A stretch of 64,000 nt of DNA from the NCBI GenBank assembly GCA_020086605.1, contig JACBWW010000003.1, positions 57,335,847 through 57,399,846 of the forward strand, in the 5' to 3' direction. Source of the DNA: Lanius collurio. Lineage: Eukaryota > Chordata > Aves > Passeriformes > Laniidae. Under the pieces are notes generated by a model that made no database searches, was not told the origin of the DNA, and saw only the letters and a program-made list of their open reading frames with translations. Shown here piece after piece: positions 1 to 11,588 of this stretch; the first letter of the stretch is position 1; every line of letters begins with the position of its first letter. The position numbers and the translations under genes were made by a program.

Positions 1-1129
1 ATGTTTTCTTGCAAGGTTTGTTTTTTTTTTTTTTTATCATCTTGAACTCTTGAGCAGGAGGTAACAAAACACTCAAGGGCAGAGTCTTATCTCTTCTGCA
101 TCAGTGCAAAGGTAGGACTGTCACAGACCGTGGGATTGCATCGTCTCATTTCAGAGGCATGCCCTCTGTTTTAAATAAATAAATGAATCCCTCTGCAAAT
201 GCTAGGCACATTAATTTTCCACTCCCTTTTCTTACTCATTAGGGTATGTATATTGTAGTTACTAGGAGTCTTGCAGATCTCCTATAATGCAGCAGTTGGC
301 ATCATTATTAAAGACCTCTTGTTTTTATTGTTCATAGAAACAGCTGTATCAGAGGGACAGATGTAGGGGGTTATTTGACTTCCTGGGACAGTGCATGGAT
401 CCATGCAAATGCAGCTTTGCATGGATGGACATGGGGTTGCACACATCTAGCTACCCTGCATGTAGCCAGCAGCACTGTGAAGCCTGGAAGTCTGGGACAT
501 GGCAGCCCATGTGGTGCCTGCAAGACTGGCCAGGTTTGGCGCTGGAGTTTCTCTGGGACATACGGGATTTGGGACACAAGCTGTGGCTCTTCATGTCCTT
601 TCCTTCTGGTGGCTGGTGTGGTCTCCTGCTGTTCAGGAGATGTCCTCCAGCACAGCAATGGTATTTGTCCAGACTGGAACGCCAGTCAGGGGCTTGTTTG
701 CTTTTATTATTAGATTGACTGAGAGGTTGCAGACTGGGGGAAGGAAGAGCTTGATTTCTCATGTGTGCTCTCAGGTGCTGGGCTGAGACCATGCTTGCCT
801 GGTGGGGAGGCAGAGGGGTTTATGATGTCATTACAAGTCTTTGTATCTCTGGTCATTAGCTAGATGCAAATAATAAGATTTTTAAATTGGTTAAAGTTTG
901 CACAGAATAAGTGAGTCAGATGCTTCCCCCTTTGCAATACTCTTCCTGTCTGCAGATTGGTGGTGGGCACTGAGGGTTTCACTTGCCACTCTGCTCCAGC
1001 AGCTCTAGGTCAACTGGAAACCCTTTTCAAAGGCTGCATTCCTTTGATCAGTGACTAGTGAACTCAGGTATTTAAGGTAAATGTTACAGCTTTCTGGGAA
1101 CTGTCACCTGAGTTGCCACATAAATGGCG
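1..1129. other. Non-coding stretch, no gene seen
   Basis: I see no gene here. The stretch opens with a poly-T run at about 20-35. The part from 370 to 800 is GC-richer and holds several overlapping open frames on both strands, none with a recognisable domain, consistent splice sites or coding-like structure. A palindrome with POU octamers at 392-422 is listed separately. Confidence 0.6.
392..422. promoter_or_regulatory. Palindrome plus paired POU octamer sites
   Basis: A 16-bp perfect palindrome (TGCATGGATCCATGCA, 392-407) runs directly into a consensus octamer ATGCAAAT (403-410). Six bases after ATGCAAA comes its inverse TTTGCAT (416-422). ATGCAAAT is the established binding word of POU-domain (Oct) factors, and inverted pairs can bind POU dimers. 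The symmetry is visible in the sequence. That it functions as an enhancer is inference, and single octamers also occur by chance in this window (20372 and 20659). Confidence 0.3.
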
Positions 1130-1860
1130 TGAAATTGTTGTCACAGTGCCAGTTTGGCTGACACAAGAATGTTTTCCACTTGTGTGGAGATACAAGAAAG
1201 GACCTCTCAGTGCTCTTGGATGCTGAGGAATTAATTCAGTCTCTCAGCCTTTCTGAGAAGAGGTTTTCCTGCCTGCTTTGTAAACTGTGAAAACAAAACA
1301 CACAGATGAAGAGAATTACCCGAGATCGTGTAGGATGCTGCTGTGCTCCAGATCAGAATCGTCATCTTCGGTGTCCCAGTTTTCACTCCATCTATTAATA
1401 CACCACACTATTTTTAGCCCTCTAAGTAGCCACGTTGTTTGTAATTAGCTTCACTAATAACTGCTTTTCCATACGCTGCAGGACCCACCAGCGGAGCAGC
1501 ACGCTTTTCCGAGCCAAGCTAAATACAAGGGCAGCTAATAAAAGGCATCCGCATTTCCAGTTGGTTGCTGCTGAGCAGACACGTGTCCTTGTAGCTCTTG
1601 TGATCAGTCAGCTGCCTAAATACAGCTCCTGTACTTGGGTTAAGGACGAGGTGTTACTACTCAGGGTTTCCGGGGCGTTCCCTCGCTGACCTTTCAAGAA
1701 AGTGAAGAGGCACGGTCTCTCCCTCTCTCCGGTGTGTGCTGAGTCAAGGCTGCTGCTTTCGAAGAGAGATAGCATCTCGCAGTACCTAGAGCTGGAAATT
1801 TAATTAATGGCTGCAAACATCTTAGATGACGGCTATATTTACACCCCAAGAGAACTAGTA
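1130..1860. other. CpG-enriched block, candidate conserved region
   Basis: This stretch keeps clearly more CpG dinucleotides than its surroundings (for example near 1325, 1430, 1475-1515, 1550, 1650-1685, 1725, 1775 and 1828) and contains no repeat that I recognise. Slow CpG loss can mark a conserved exon, 3' UTR or enhancer. A candidate terminal exon at 1482-1538 lies inside it. It is too diffuse to be called a CpG-island promoter. Confidence 0.3.
1482..1538 (+). other. Candidate 3'-terminal coding exon
   Basis: A pyrimidine-containing acceptor ending in GCTGCAG (AG at 1480-1481) is followed by 18 open codons reading DPPAEQHAFPSQAKYKGS and then TAA. The stop overlaps an AATAAA hexamer at 1537-1542. 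The composition is protein-like and the stretch has several CpGs. Against it: the segment is short, I do not recognise the peptide, no upstream exon can be identified in the window, and a poly(A) signal overlapping the stop would leave almost no 3' UTR. A longer 84-codon frame in another phase crosses the same place. This is a weak candidate. Confidence 0.15.
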
Positions 1861-2782
1861 GTTACTGTAGGGATTGGGAGGTGCTCTTGGAGCAGCTGCA
1901 TGGAGCTGAGTGACCAAACCAGATGCAGATCCAGCAGAGGAGATGATGGTGAGCTGTAGTTCTCTTGAATTCCACCAGTGACTGCAATTTTGCTCCATTA
2001 AAAACACAACTGCTTCACCAGTACCAGCACAAAGGTGTTGCCTAAGCAAACAGACACATTAGTAGTTAGGAGGAACAGACTGTTTTCATGCATTTTCTTT
2101 TAAGAAGCCAATCTCCATACTTCCAAGCCCAAAATAACCTAAAAATGTTTTCCAGCTTGCAGAAAATGAGTAGCTGGATGACTGCAGTGCTGCATCATCT
2201 CACTGCATGCTTGCTATGTGACTTTTGCACCAATTTTGTGTACAACAGCAGTTGTAGGGGCAGACAAATGAGCTCCCCGTCAGAAAATGCCCACGTCAGA
2301 GGGTTATTAACTCCAGAGCTGTGACCTCTTGTGAGAGAGAGCACTGCTCATTGCCTCCAGATCTGCAAGATCTGTGTGAACGTCACCATGTTTTGCATGC
2401 GAGGTTTTTTTTTCGCTCCCCCTCTTTGATATAAATATATCAAGATAGTTATCTTTAACTGTGCACACACACATGCAAGCCAAGCTGGTTCACTGAACAC
2501 TGGCACAAGCCATGTATGCTTAAACCAGCGGTCTTTATTCAGGCAAAGCCCCTGTTGATTTTTCCTTGCTTCTGTAAATTCCAGAGCCTTGGTCCGAAGC
2601 TGGCAGTGTACGTTTGTTTGCCTTTGTATCATAATACAGATGGGCAATCCTTGTAATAGAGCTACGTTTATTTGCCGATGGAAATGTGCAGAACTCTGAT
2701 AGGTTGCTACATAGGTTATTATTGATTTTGTTCTTTTTATTCCTGCCAAACTGTCTAGGCTAAATGCTATATTAGACCTCTC

Positions 2783-2804
2783 TTTTTTTTTTTTTTTTTT
2801 TTTT
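2783..2804. repeat. Poly-T homopolymer run
   Basis: An uninterrupted run of 22 T. It could be the antisense poly-A tail of an old retroposed sequence, but no retroposed body can be recognised next to it, so only the simple repeat is claimed. Confidence 0.85.
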
Positions 2805-3537
2805 AATTTCACCAGAAATGAAGCTGGCAGAATGGTCTTTTGCTGGAATCTCCTAATTTGTGTCTAATATTGTATCACACGTGCTGCAAAGCACTGACAG
2901 GGCTAGATGACATCTGTGGCCAGTTCAGTTCCTACTCAATGCTTTATTTGCATCTTGGCAATAACATATAACAGTTTTCCCCCCTCTTCCCTGCATGGTA
3001 ATTTCTTATGAAATCCATGTTTGGACATTTTAAAGGCAATTTTGATCATAGAGCATAACTGAAACAAAAAATACTAAACCAAGCCCCAAACCCAAAATTA
3101 AAGACTCTAGTAGGAAGGTCTCAGAGGAGAATCTAGAAAAACAGGGAGTTTTCTTGGGGACAAGTTGCCCTTCCAGGAGTGCCGACTGGGTCCAGTTCTC
3201 ATGTTCTTCAGATAAATTCAGATGGAAAGAGGTGGACAGGAAGACCTGGGATGGAAACGCCTGGAGCAGCATGTTGCTTGTTCAGCCCAGTACAGGTGTA
3301 TCAGGGAGGAGATGACCTGCAGAGGCAGAAGGATTCTGTTGCTTCAGGAGCAAATGGATCTTGCCTGTCATGATGGTAATTAGGCTGAACATAAAAAGAA
3401 AGTTTCTAGTTTTTAGGGAAGCTTTTTAGTAAGAGTGTTGGGATTAAGGTGCTTGGTTTGTTTCTGGGCAGGATCGTGTGTTTCCCTGATGTGGATGCAT
3501 ATGGAGTTCATGCTCCAGGGAGACCTTTTCAATCTTT

Positions 3538-3686
3538 AAAAAAAAACCAAAACAAAACAAAAAAACAAAAAAAAACCAAACAAACAAAAAAAACCAACAA
3601 CAACAAAAAAAACCCAAAAAAAACCCCAAAAAACCAAAGAAAACAAAAAAACAAACAAACAAAAAAAAACCAAAAAAAAAACCCCC
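3538..3686 (+). repeat. A/C-rich low-complexity repeat
   Basis: About 150 bases made almost wholly of A runs broken by single C or short C runs (words such as CAAA, CAAAA and CCAAAAAA). It behaves as a drifting (CAAA/CAAAAA)n microsatellite. The strand is nearly free of T and G, so both translated strands yield spurious Asn/Lys-rich or Phe-rich open frames. Confidence 0.9.
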
Positions 3687-5041
3687 TGTATATAATGAAA
3701 ATAAGCTTGATGTTTCAGGACAGAATAAGTTGGCCTGGTTTTATTTCTAAGTGGCTGTCCCCATATAGAGTCTGTGCTCCAATGAAGGAATCGTTTTTAT
3801 TCCAATGTTGATACAGTAAAGTGCTGAGAATGACTGTGTGAGGGCGAGGTTATGTGGCCCATTTCATCCAGTGTGAGTGTGCCCATTCCTGGGGGGCTGG
3901 TCTCTCTGCCTTTGCTCTCTCAAACTGATTTCCATCCCATCCCTGCTGGTGGTGCCTGGGTGTGCCTGGTCCTGCAGCACTACAGCGCTGACTTGAACCA
4001 AATTTAACCCAGAGGAAAAACACAGTCAAGCTTGTTCTTGATTGTGTCAGTTCCTGCACTTGTCTGACAAAAGCCTTTGTCCCCAGGGCAGGTAGGGAAA
4101 ACAGAGCAGTGCTGGGTATGCAGTATGAAATTGGCCCATGGGGTTTTCTCTCACTTTATGGCATGTGAAGCTGGGGAGGTGTTTGGAGTTTTCTCCCCTC
4201 ACAGCCCCTGCTCTGCAGCTCCCCTCTGAAATCTCTGTGAGACACCCATGCAATGACTCGGCCTTCTTGGGAGACCCTTGGGGAATTTCCTCCACTTCCC
4301 CAGCAGCAATTTCTCTGTGAGAAAGTTCTCTAAGGCCTGGCCTGAGCTCCTGTGGCTCACCAGAGTCCGCCAAGGGACAGGCAGGCAGCAAACACAAAGG
4401 TCGCATATGGCTGGGTGCAAATGAGCCTGTGCAGACATTCAGGGTTGCTTTCATCAAACAGATTTGAAAGAAGGTGTCTTTATCTTTTTCTGTCATTATT
4501 TTCATCACTAAATTATTTGCAACTTAGTTGTTGTGCTTTGGTCAAAATGGAGGGAGGTGAGGAAGCATCCCCCATGTCCAGGATTGTTCTGCACCCAGTG
4601 TGTGGCTGGGTTGGGGTTTCATGGCTCTTTGGGATGTTAAAGACACCCCAAGCAACTCTTCCTGAGCACTGTGTCCTTACTGGACAAACACTCACTGCCA
4701 AGCAAGGAAGTGATGAGCACAAACCTCCAGACTGACACATCTGTATGTTTGATCCCAGCCCCAAAAGCTGTGTCATGTTGTGCCATAGGTGTTGGCTGAA
4801 GCATCTACATGCAGGAAAAGTCATACTAGGGTTGATTTAGTGGTACTTCACTCATACTCCATATGGGCCTTAATATTTTTCTTGCAGCTCCTGGTGTGCC
4901 TGTTTCATCCAATGACCCCCAAACCACCTGTCCCTCTGCCACTTTGGGTGCTATCTTGCTGACCTGATACCATCCCCTACCTTTTATTTGTTTGATGACA
5001 TTTTCTGATAGGTTTTTTCTTCCTTCTTGTTTTCTTCACAG

Positions 5042-5093
5042 ATTTATCTGGAGAGTATGACCAACAGGAGCAGCTTACTCACCATTAGATAAG
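5042..5093 (+). other. Candidate exon after a strong acceptor
   Basis: A long pyrimidine tract (about 5012-5040) ends in TTCTTCACAG. The sequence after it is open in two phases for 15-16 codons: one reads IYLESMTNRSSLLTIR then a stop, the other LSGEYDQQEQLTHH then a stop. Good acceptors are frequent in vertebrate introns and no partner exon is visible, so this may be a decoy. Listed only because the acceptor is strong and both readings look protein-like. Confidence 0.12.
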
Positions 5094-6406
5094 TATTGCA
5101 GATGACTCATGCTGGAGTATTGATAGCTGTGCTGCTGAGATGGATATCCTGTTTTATAACAGCTGTAGTGTGATGCCAAGAGCCAGGAACCTTAAATTCA
5201 CCATCCATGCTTTTTTATGAACGTGCCTTGGGTCTCTGGCACCTTTTCTCCTTGGTTTGTCCATCTGAAGGGTTCACAGGGGAGGTTTTGCTTCCCTCAG
5301 TGGGGTACAGGGTATGGGGCAGCTCATGTCACCTTGAAGTGAAAACTACTGTTGAAAATCTGCAACTTTATAGCTGTTCTCCAGGACATGCAATATTTGT
5401 CATTCTAATAGATGCCATTAGTGGCTTTCCTCGATTCTTTGGGTTTTTTTGTTTTGTTTGTTTTTTTTCAGAGCCATTATACTCCTTCAGCAGAACAAAC
5501 CAGAAGGTGCAGAAACAGGTAAGGCAACTGCTGTTGCAGCATGTTACCTTTGAGTCATTAAGGGCAAAATACTGGCTTCAATAATGTGCAAAATAAAAAA
5601 AAGAAAATGTTGACTGCATGGCAAGTGAGAGTTGTACCCAGTGTGCCCAGATCTGTGAGAGGCCCTGGAATCACTACATTCAGGGACAAATTTGCAGGGT
5701 ACCTAAGTGTCTCTCTGCTTCCAAAACCACTGGCCTCAAGGCTGTGTGAGCAATAGATAATGAGATTTAAGAAGTGATGAGCAAGAGAAAGGAACCTGCC
5801 CTTGGGGGAGATGCTAAAGGAACTGAGCTGTGAAGGTGGAGGGTATACAGGATGGCAGGAGCTGCTGGGCAGGTGTTAACCCACATGGGGTGGCATAGGC
5901 TGGCAGGGGACTGAGGCAGCTTTACCTTGGATGGGTACAGAGGGCCGTACAGCAATGAGGGAAATTTGGAGTTAAAAGGAGAAATTTTGTAAGGGAGTGT
6001 TGCAGCGAGGGCCATGCCAGCAATGGCAGTGTGTGGGGCTCTGCCTGATGGAGCTGTGTGTGGGTGGTGTCACTGGGGATGTCACTGGGGCTGGCTGGGG
6101 CCTGGACCACACTCTTGGGCATCACCTGTGGTTCATGCCATGGCTTACACTGCCGAGGATGTTTGGTTTCCATGAAGGTGCAGGGCTGTGGCTGAGCAGC
6201 TGTGGCTTGAGCAGTGTGTCCCTTTCACCAGCAGCAGCCTGGGGCAGGACCTTCCAGTGGGGCAGTGGAGACATGTCAGGTGCTGCACCTGAGTTCTCAG
6301 CAAGCATGAACCAGAGCCCAGGAAGGAAAATCTGGCTTGAGGATCTATGCTGTGTCCCAGTGGCATGATTTAGGTCTGTGCATTTACTGTGAGGATGGTG
6401 TGACAC
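5094..6406. other. Non-coding stretch, nothing recognised
   Basis: No repeat family, RNA gene or exon is supported. The GC-richer part from 5780 to 6370 carries overlapping open frames on both strands, none with a domain or a consistent exon structure. Confidence 0.55.
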
Positions 6407-6570
6407 TAGAGCAGGTTACCCAGAGAAATTGTGGATGCCCCCCATCCCTTGAAGTGTTCAAGATTAGGCTGATCTAGGGAGAGCTGTCTCTTCCCATGGC
6501 AGAGGGGGGTTGGAGTAGATGATCCTTGAAGGTCCCTTATGACCCAAACTGTTCTGTGGTTCTGTGATTT
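6407..6570 (+). mobile_element. CR1 LINE 3' end
   Basis: This is a 5'-truncated, plus-strand CR1 (chicken repeat 1) copy. The order of landmarks matches the CR1 3' region: GAGCAGGTTACCCAGAG, a 'ccctTGAAGTGTTCAAG' segment, 'TTGGAGTAGATGATCCTTGAAGGTCCC', then the terminal TTCTGTGGTTCTGTGA octamer tail. Extreme 5' truncation and an octamer rather than poly-A tail are established CR1 traits. It is non-autonomous and carries no coding sequence. Confidence 0.9.
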
Positions 6571-9500
6571 TGATACTTTGCTACATTCATTGGAGCTTCT
6601 GTTCTTCAGGCTGTTGTGGTACTCATGTGTAAAATAAAAAAATGTGTAATGCATCTGGCTCCAGCAGAAACCCCTGCATGATGGCTTCTAACATAGTCTC
6701 AGTTAGGTCCCTGCCTCATAGATTAGAAGATGTCTTTAAGGCCTCCTCCCTTTAGGCTCTGCATCAGATATTCACCTGCTGTGAAACGATCTCAGGACTA
6801 AGTTTTTTTGAGTGATAATCTGGTGTTGCTCTTGGTAGAAAGGATGGGAGTTTGGCTTTGGGGAATTATGTAGCATCAGCCAGTGACTGCAAGGGTCAGG
6901 GCATCAGGAATTTTACCAGTGTGTTCTTCCACTTGGGGCATATCCTCCTGCATTGACATGCCTAAAAAACCCCCAAAACTCTGACAAATGCTCTTAACCA
7001 TCACTTGGTGGAAATATTTTTGGGGTAGAGAAATGAGAACACTAGGCCCTGCCCCACTCACCTTGCATCACTGGGGTCAGGGTGGCAGCTCAGAGGCAGG
7101 ATCTGTGCTTCCCCGTGGTGGTCTCAGCTATACATATTCAAATCGAGCACCCAGGCATGTCACCTCACTGCAGCCCGGGGCTGAGAGAGGCACAGGGGCT
7201 TTCCAGCCCTACAGGCCATTATTAGTAAGAGGGTTTGCGCCTGATGTGTCTTTTCTTTCAAGCTGTGAACTGCCACCAGGCTCTAAAAACTGCTGCTGGT
7301 AATAGTGTTGCAAAAAGTTTCCGAGAAGCATAATAACTTCCCTAAATATATATATATATATGTTTTTTTTTTTTAATATCTAAAGATGCTTGGGCATGTG
7401 TTCTTGCTGAAAGTTTGCTGACCCCAGTGGAGGGGATTTGTACTCTTGACACCATTTGGGAAGCTCAGGCAGGTAGTGGACAAGGATAAGGAAGTGGCTG
7501 TTGGGGTTTTGCTTCTCTCTGTCAGTTTGGGATGGTGGATTTGGGGGCATGTTTGTGGGTTTGGTGAGAAGGTAGAACAGTATAGAGCAATGTGAGTGGC
7601 CTGTATGGTAACTTCAAGACTGTGCCAGTTGAGCAACTAGATCAGGGATTACAGATCCCAGGGCACCTGAAGTCCAAATAGGTTTTTAAATCACTCAGGT
7701 CATTTTAAAAGAGATAATTAAGTTTCCCAGTTCCTCAGTAGTACCTACAAATGTTCGTGCAAATGGCTCATGAAGCACTTGCAGTCTATAACTTCTGCTA
7801 GAGGAAAATGTGCTATTAGGTGGAAATTACCTGCCCATGTGGCATTTTCTGTCTTGGAGTCTCAGGGAGTTTTACTGAGTTGTGTTAATACAGCTGTGCT
7901 GAAGGTACTACTCATCTGCACGCTCTGATAACCATCCTCATGTGAAATGGATCCCTGTGGAGCTGTTTGAGATGTTGCTGCTCCTAGTTCCCAGCCTGCT
8001 CGGTTGCCAAAAGCTGCTGCCCACAGAGGCAGGGCTAAGGATGGGCTTCATGTGCCTCTGTACCTTATCCCTTGCTCTGTATGAGCACAAACCCATCTTT
8101 GCTTACTGGGAGAACTGGAGCACCAGGTGGGAAGCTGAAATGTGGCATATCTTTTCTGCCTCCCTTTAACTGGAGGGTGGAGGATTGAAGGCTGGAAGTG
8201 CACTGAGGTGGAGGCAGTGACATGTCAGGTGCTGAAGTTAGGCTTTGGGAGCAGTTTTGCCCTCTGGAAGTGTCTTTTTTGCGCTGGACTGGTTGGCAAG
8301 GTGGGAGCCATCTCATGGCACCCTCCCCATGTGGGTCAGCAGTGCAGCTTCTGGTTTATGCTGCAGCCAGGCAGATCTAGTCAGCATTGTCCATAGGGTT
8401 TAAGGTGTGATGGAGCTGATGAATGGGATGAATTGCACCTTCATCTTCCTTGGCTGCGTGGCAGATTCTTCATCGCCTGCAAAAACACCCCATGCTGACT
8501 TGTTTGGATGCAGATGCCAACGCTGCAAACACCTTTCTCTGATGAGATGTGGCATGCCCCAGGCAGCTCACTTCGACTCAGTACGATCCTTCAGCTGGCT
8601 CTAGGGTGGGTGAGATGAATCGTACACCTGCTCTAGCAATGCTTGTGCCCCAAGCTGTGGTGGGCTGTGTGGGGGGACAGGGGGGTGTTAAAGCAAGTTT
8701 AGTGACCCCTTCTTTTGCAGCAAGACTGACTCTCCATCCATTTCTGAAGAAGATGGTGGTCAGATCAAGACCAGCTTGGAGAAGGGAAAACTCAGTATAG
8801 GTAATTTGCAATTTGGCAGTGGCTGAGTCACCCACAGTCTGTGCACCCACTGCAGCTGTGACCCATGGATGTGATAGGGAGGCAAAGATAGGACTTCAGG
8901 GCATGGCACAGGAAGAGTGTGAGACCTTTTCAGGAATACTTTTGTTTGAGGCAGTATGGGGACGGTAAATACTGTCCTTTTTCCCAAAGATTTAATTAAT
9001 TTTGTGGCAAAGGTTGCTTTCTGTCTTGGCTCAAGGATTTCATAATTTTAACACTTGCCTTCTGGAGGTCCAAAGGCGATGTGAGCATGGGGAGCATGGG
9101 CTGATGGGCACTTGGTGAGCATTCTTGTGCTGGTGCACATGGATGGTTGTACCAGTGAGCTCTGGCCATGTCTCTTTCCAGGTCCCAGCACCCTCTCCCT
9201 TTTTGATGCTCCCTGGTGCAGGTGTACATGGCTGGCTCTGCCATCTGCACTGGTTACTGTGGCAGCAGATTTTCCCCCTGCAAGGGGGGTTCTCCCTGGC
9301 TGCTGCAGAGCTTGAGCAGGGAGCTGCTACAGCGGGCCCGGCTACTGCAGCAGATCTTTAGATGTAACCTGAACAAGGAGGAGGGGAAGCACCTGGAGAC
9401 ACATCTGCATTGGACCATGTCTCACAGCTGTCCTAAGTGGGCAGCAAGCCCAGTCAGTAGGTCTGCACAGTGCCAGTGTCCTGCCCATATGGCCTCACCA

Positions 9501-11039
9501 GCCTGGCTGCCTGTCCTAGGCAGTGTCAGCCTGTGCAAGAGAGTAGTGCTTGTTTGGTTGTGTCTTAAAGCTTTGATTGCTGCCAGATCACTACCCCAAG
9601 CCTCCCCCAGCTTCATTTTTCTCTTTGCATTTGGAGTTGCAGCCTGAAAACACTCAAGCTAAACTCTGTGCCCCAATGGCTGCTCATCTGAAAGTGTGGA
9701 GCCAGCTCACAGCAGCTGCTAAAATAGCAGAACTGAAGTGGGGAATGAAAAGCGAGATGGTGATTAAGACCCAGTTTCCTGTCGTGGCCCCTCAGTGTTC
9801 TGCCAGCAGAGGAGACATTGGCAGCAGTGGTGTGAAATGTCTCAGCCTTCTGCCTTGGGCTGCCTGAATCACTCGCACTGCCCTGTGCTGCTCGCTGGTC
9901 CCAGTGCTTTGTAGACATTGGCTAGGCTGGGCTCAGGGGAGGATGAGGATCCTTTTTAGGGAGTCTATGCAGGCTAGTCCTGGCTGACTTTGGGTTGGAA
10001 GCAGCTGTGGTGTGACCCAGGCCAGCCCTGAAGCAGGCTGATGTCAGTTGCATTGTGTTACCTGGAAGACATGGAAGAGTGCATGGGATTTGAAAACAGT
10101 GGTAACACTGGTCCTCTGGAATTTTTATTCCTATCCCTGCCAGTAATTTTCCTGGGACCCACCATTTAGAACTGGGAGAGAGGAAGATGCAAGAAAGAGA
10201 AATTGCTGCTGAAGGGATGGTAAAGCTCCATAGCTGATGCTGTTTGTTCCAAGGGCATGTGGGTTGTTCACCTGTCCTACCATTTGGTCCCTCATGTACC
10301 TAAATGTTGTAAGAGACCAAATGCATTAGAATTAGTTTATCTTTTTGGACTTCTTGCATCAGAAGATTATTCAAGAGAAAACATGAAAAACTGAGTGCAA
10401 AGCTGAGCTGATGGCTCTTCCTCTAAGGACACTGTTCCACTTGCACTCACTAACATGCTCTCTGTGTATATGTCAAAGGCAGCTTCTGGTTTCTTTCTCA
10501 CCCTGGAAGTGCAAATCACTGCTCTCCTAGGTCTGTTGTAGAGGTTAGAACCTGATGTGTTTCAGCAGTCCAAGCCAAATAATTGTAAACTGTATCATTT
10601 CTTATTGGAGAAGTAATGTGAAACTCAGGGATGAGACTTGCTTACACTTCTTCATCCTTTGAAGAAAGCCTGTTGCAAAACCCACTGTGAGGAGCCCAGA
10701 ACTCCACAGACCGTGGTGTTTACTCTGCACTTAGTGGTTACCCCATTTCTTTCTGTGTTTGAAAGTCAGAGCAGCTCTTATCACTTGCCCTTCTTACACC
10801 CACCAGAATCTTTCACTAACTTTTTCTCTGCAAAGGAGAGTTGCTGCTTGATTTGGCACCATGAGGGACCACTGCTTTGAAACTGTTGACTTTCGCTCTT
10901 CCTGGCTTCTCCTGGGGTCACCTGCATCTCCTCCAAGTCTGCCCCTTCCTCTGCATTCGTGCAGCACCCAGTGGCACCAGCATGGCTGGGAAGTCTTCTG
11001 TTGTATGGGGTCATGTAACTGCCCTGCTCCAATCTGATC
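6571..11039. other. GC-richer non-coding stretch
   Basis: No gene is supported. There is a short TA repeat with a T run (7346-7374) and a G-rich tract at 8662-8685 with two runs of six G. Many overlapping frames of 60-140 codons lie between 7900 and 9950. They occur on both strands, overlap one another and show no domain, which is typical of GC-rich noncoding DNA. Confidence 0.55.
7346..7374. repeat. (TA)n dinucleotide and poly-T
   Basis: Eight TA/AT units followed at once by a T run of about 12 bases. Simple repeat only. Confidence 0.85.
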
Positions 11040-11292
11040 AGTTTGCATCGCAGGGGATTCGATGCTGGTCAGCACCAGTGTGCCACGACCTTCCCAGAGG
11101 GACCGTCCTGCAAGGAACAGCTCATCCAGGGGCCGTGGCAGGGCCTCCCTGGGCTGTGATTCCAGCAAGGTTAGCAACTTCTCAGCTACAAGGGATTCCA
11201 GCTCTTGTGATTCAGCTCTTCGTGAAATCACCCAGGGCAAACTTGGGGACAGAGGGACAGGAGCCTCGTGTGGCAATTCCACAGAGGCAGCT

Positions 11293-11298
11293 TTTATT
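11293..11298 (-). terminator. Poly(A) signal of the solo LTR
   Basis: AATAAA on the minus strand, placed after the TATA-like box as in the R region of retroviral LTRs. Cleavage would be expected 10-30 bases further on, near 11270-11280. Confidence 0.55.
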
Positions 11299-11365
11299 GT
11301 CCAGCAGCCCCTGGGAAGAGAAGGCCGTGGACAAAGGCTCCCTCCTGAGGGGCAGAAACAGGGGC

Positions 11366-11373
11366 TTTTTATG
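11366..11373 (-). promoter_or_regulatory. TATA-like box of the solo LTR
   Basis: On the minus strand ATAAAAAG lies in a GC-rich setting about 75 bases before the LTR poly(A) signal. This is where an LTR core promoter is expected, with transcription likely starting 25-30 bases downstream, near 11340. The position comes from sequence. Present-day activity is unknown. Confidence 0.5.
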
Positions 11374-11588
11374 GGAAAGGCAGGGGGTGGAGTAGAAACC
11401 AATTAGCCAACTGGGTACAGGCTATTACCATGTAGAAACAAGGCATGCTGGGGATGGTTCACTTTTTCACCATGACCCTGAGCAAGGTTGCTTATCTCTG
11501 GGGAGAGTCTTTTTGCCCTCCGGCCTCTCTCTTCCAAGGGAGTGCAGAGGGATCTTGTGCCAAGGGCTCACAGCCCTCCACAAGTTTG

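Larger units (their letters stand above)
1861..5041. other. Non-coding stretch with simple repeats
   Basis: No gene is supported. Long open frames here are by-products of low complexity: one minus-strand frame at 2348-2812 starts by translating the poly-T run at 2783-2804, and frames at 3444-3811 translate the A/C-rich repeat. The rest is single-copy-looking DNA without a recognised element. Confidence 0.6.
11044..11582 (-). mobile_element. Solo endogenous-retrovirus LTR
   Basis: Read on the minus strand this is a 539-bp LTR that begins TGTGGAGGGC and ends in CA. It has a TATA-like box (ATAAAAAG, about 11366-11373), an AATAAA poly(A) signal about 75 bases downstream (11293-11298), and then a U5-like segment: the U3-R-U5 order of a retroviral LTR. 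The direct repeat AGTT lies on both sides (11040-11043 and 11583-11586). Because the LTR itself starts with TG on the plus strand, the repeat can also be read as AGTTTG (11040-11045 and 11583-11588). No gag, pol or env remnant lies beside it, so it is most simply a solo LTR left by recombination between the two LTRs of a provirus. A 4-base duplication would fit a gammaretrovirus-like (class I) family and 6 bases a class II family. The longest minus-strand frame across it (10794-11402) is a chance translation. Confidence 0.75.

Noticed and set aside
2348..2812. 154-codon minus-strand frame
   Set aside because: It starts by reading the poly-T run as polylysine. The rest shows no domain.
10794..11402. 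202-codon minus-strand frame
   Set aside because: It mostly translates the solo LTR (promoter, R and U5), which is not coding.
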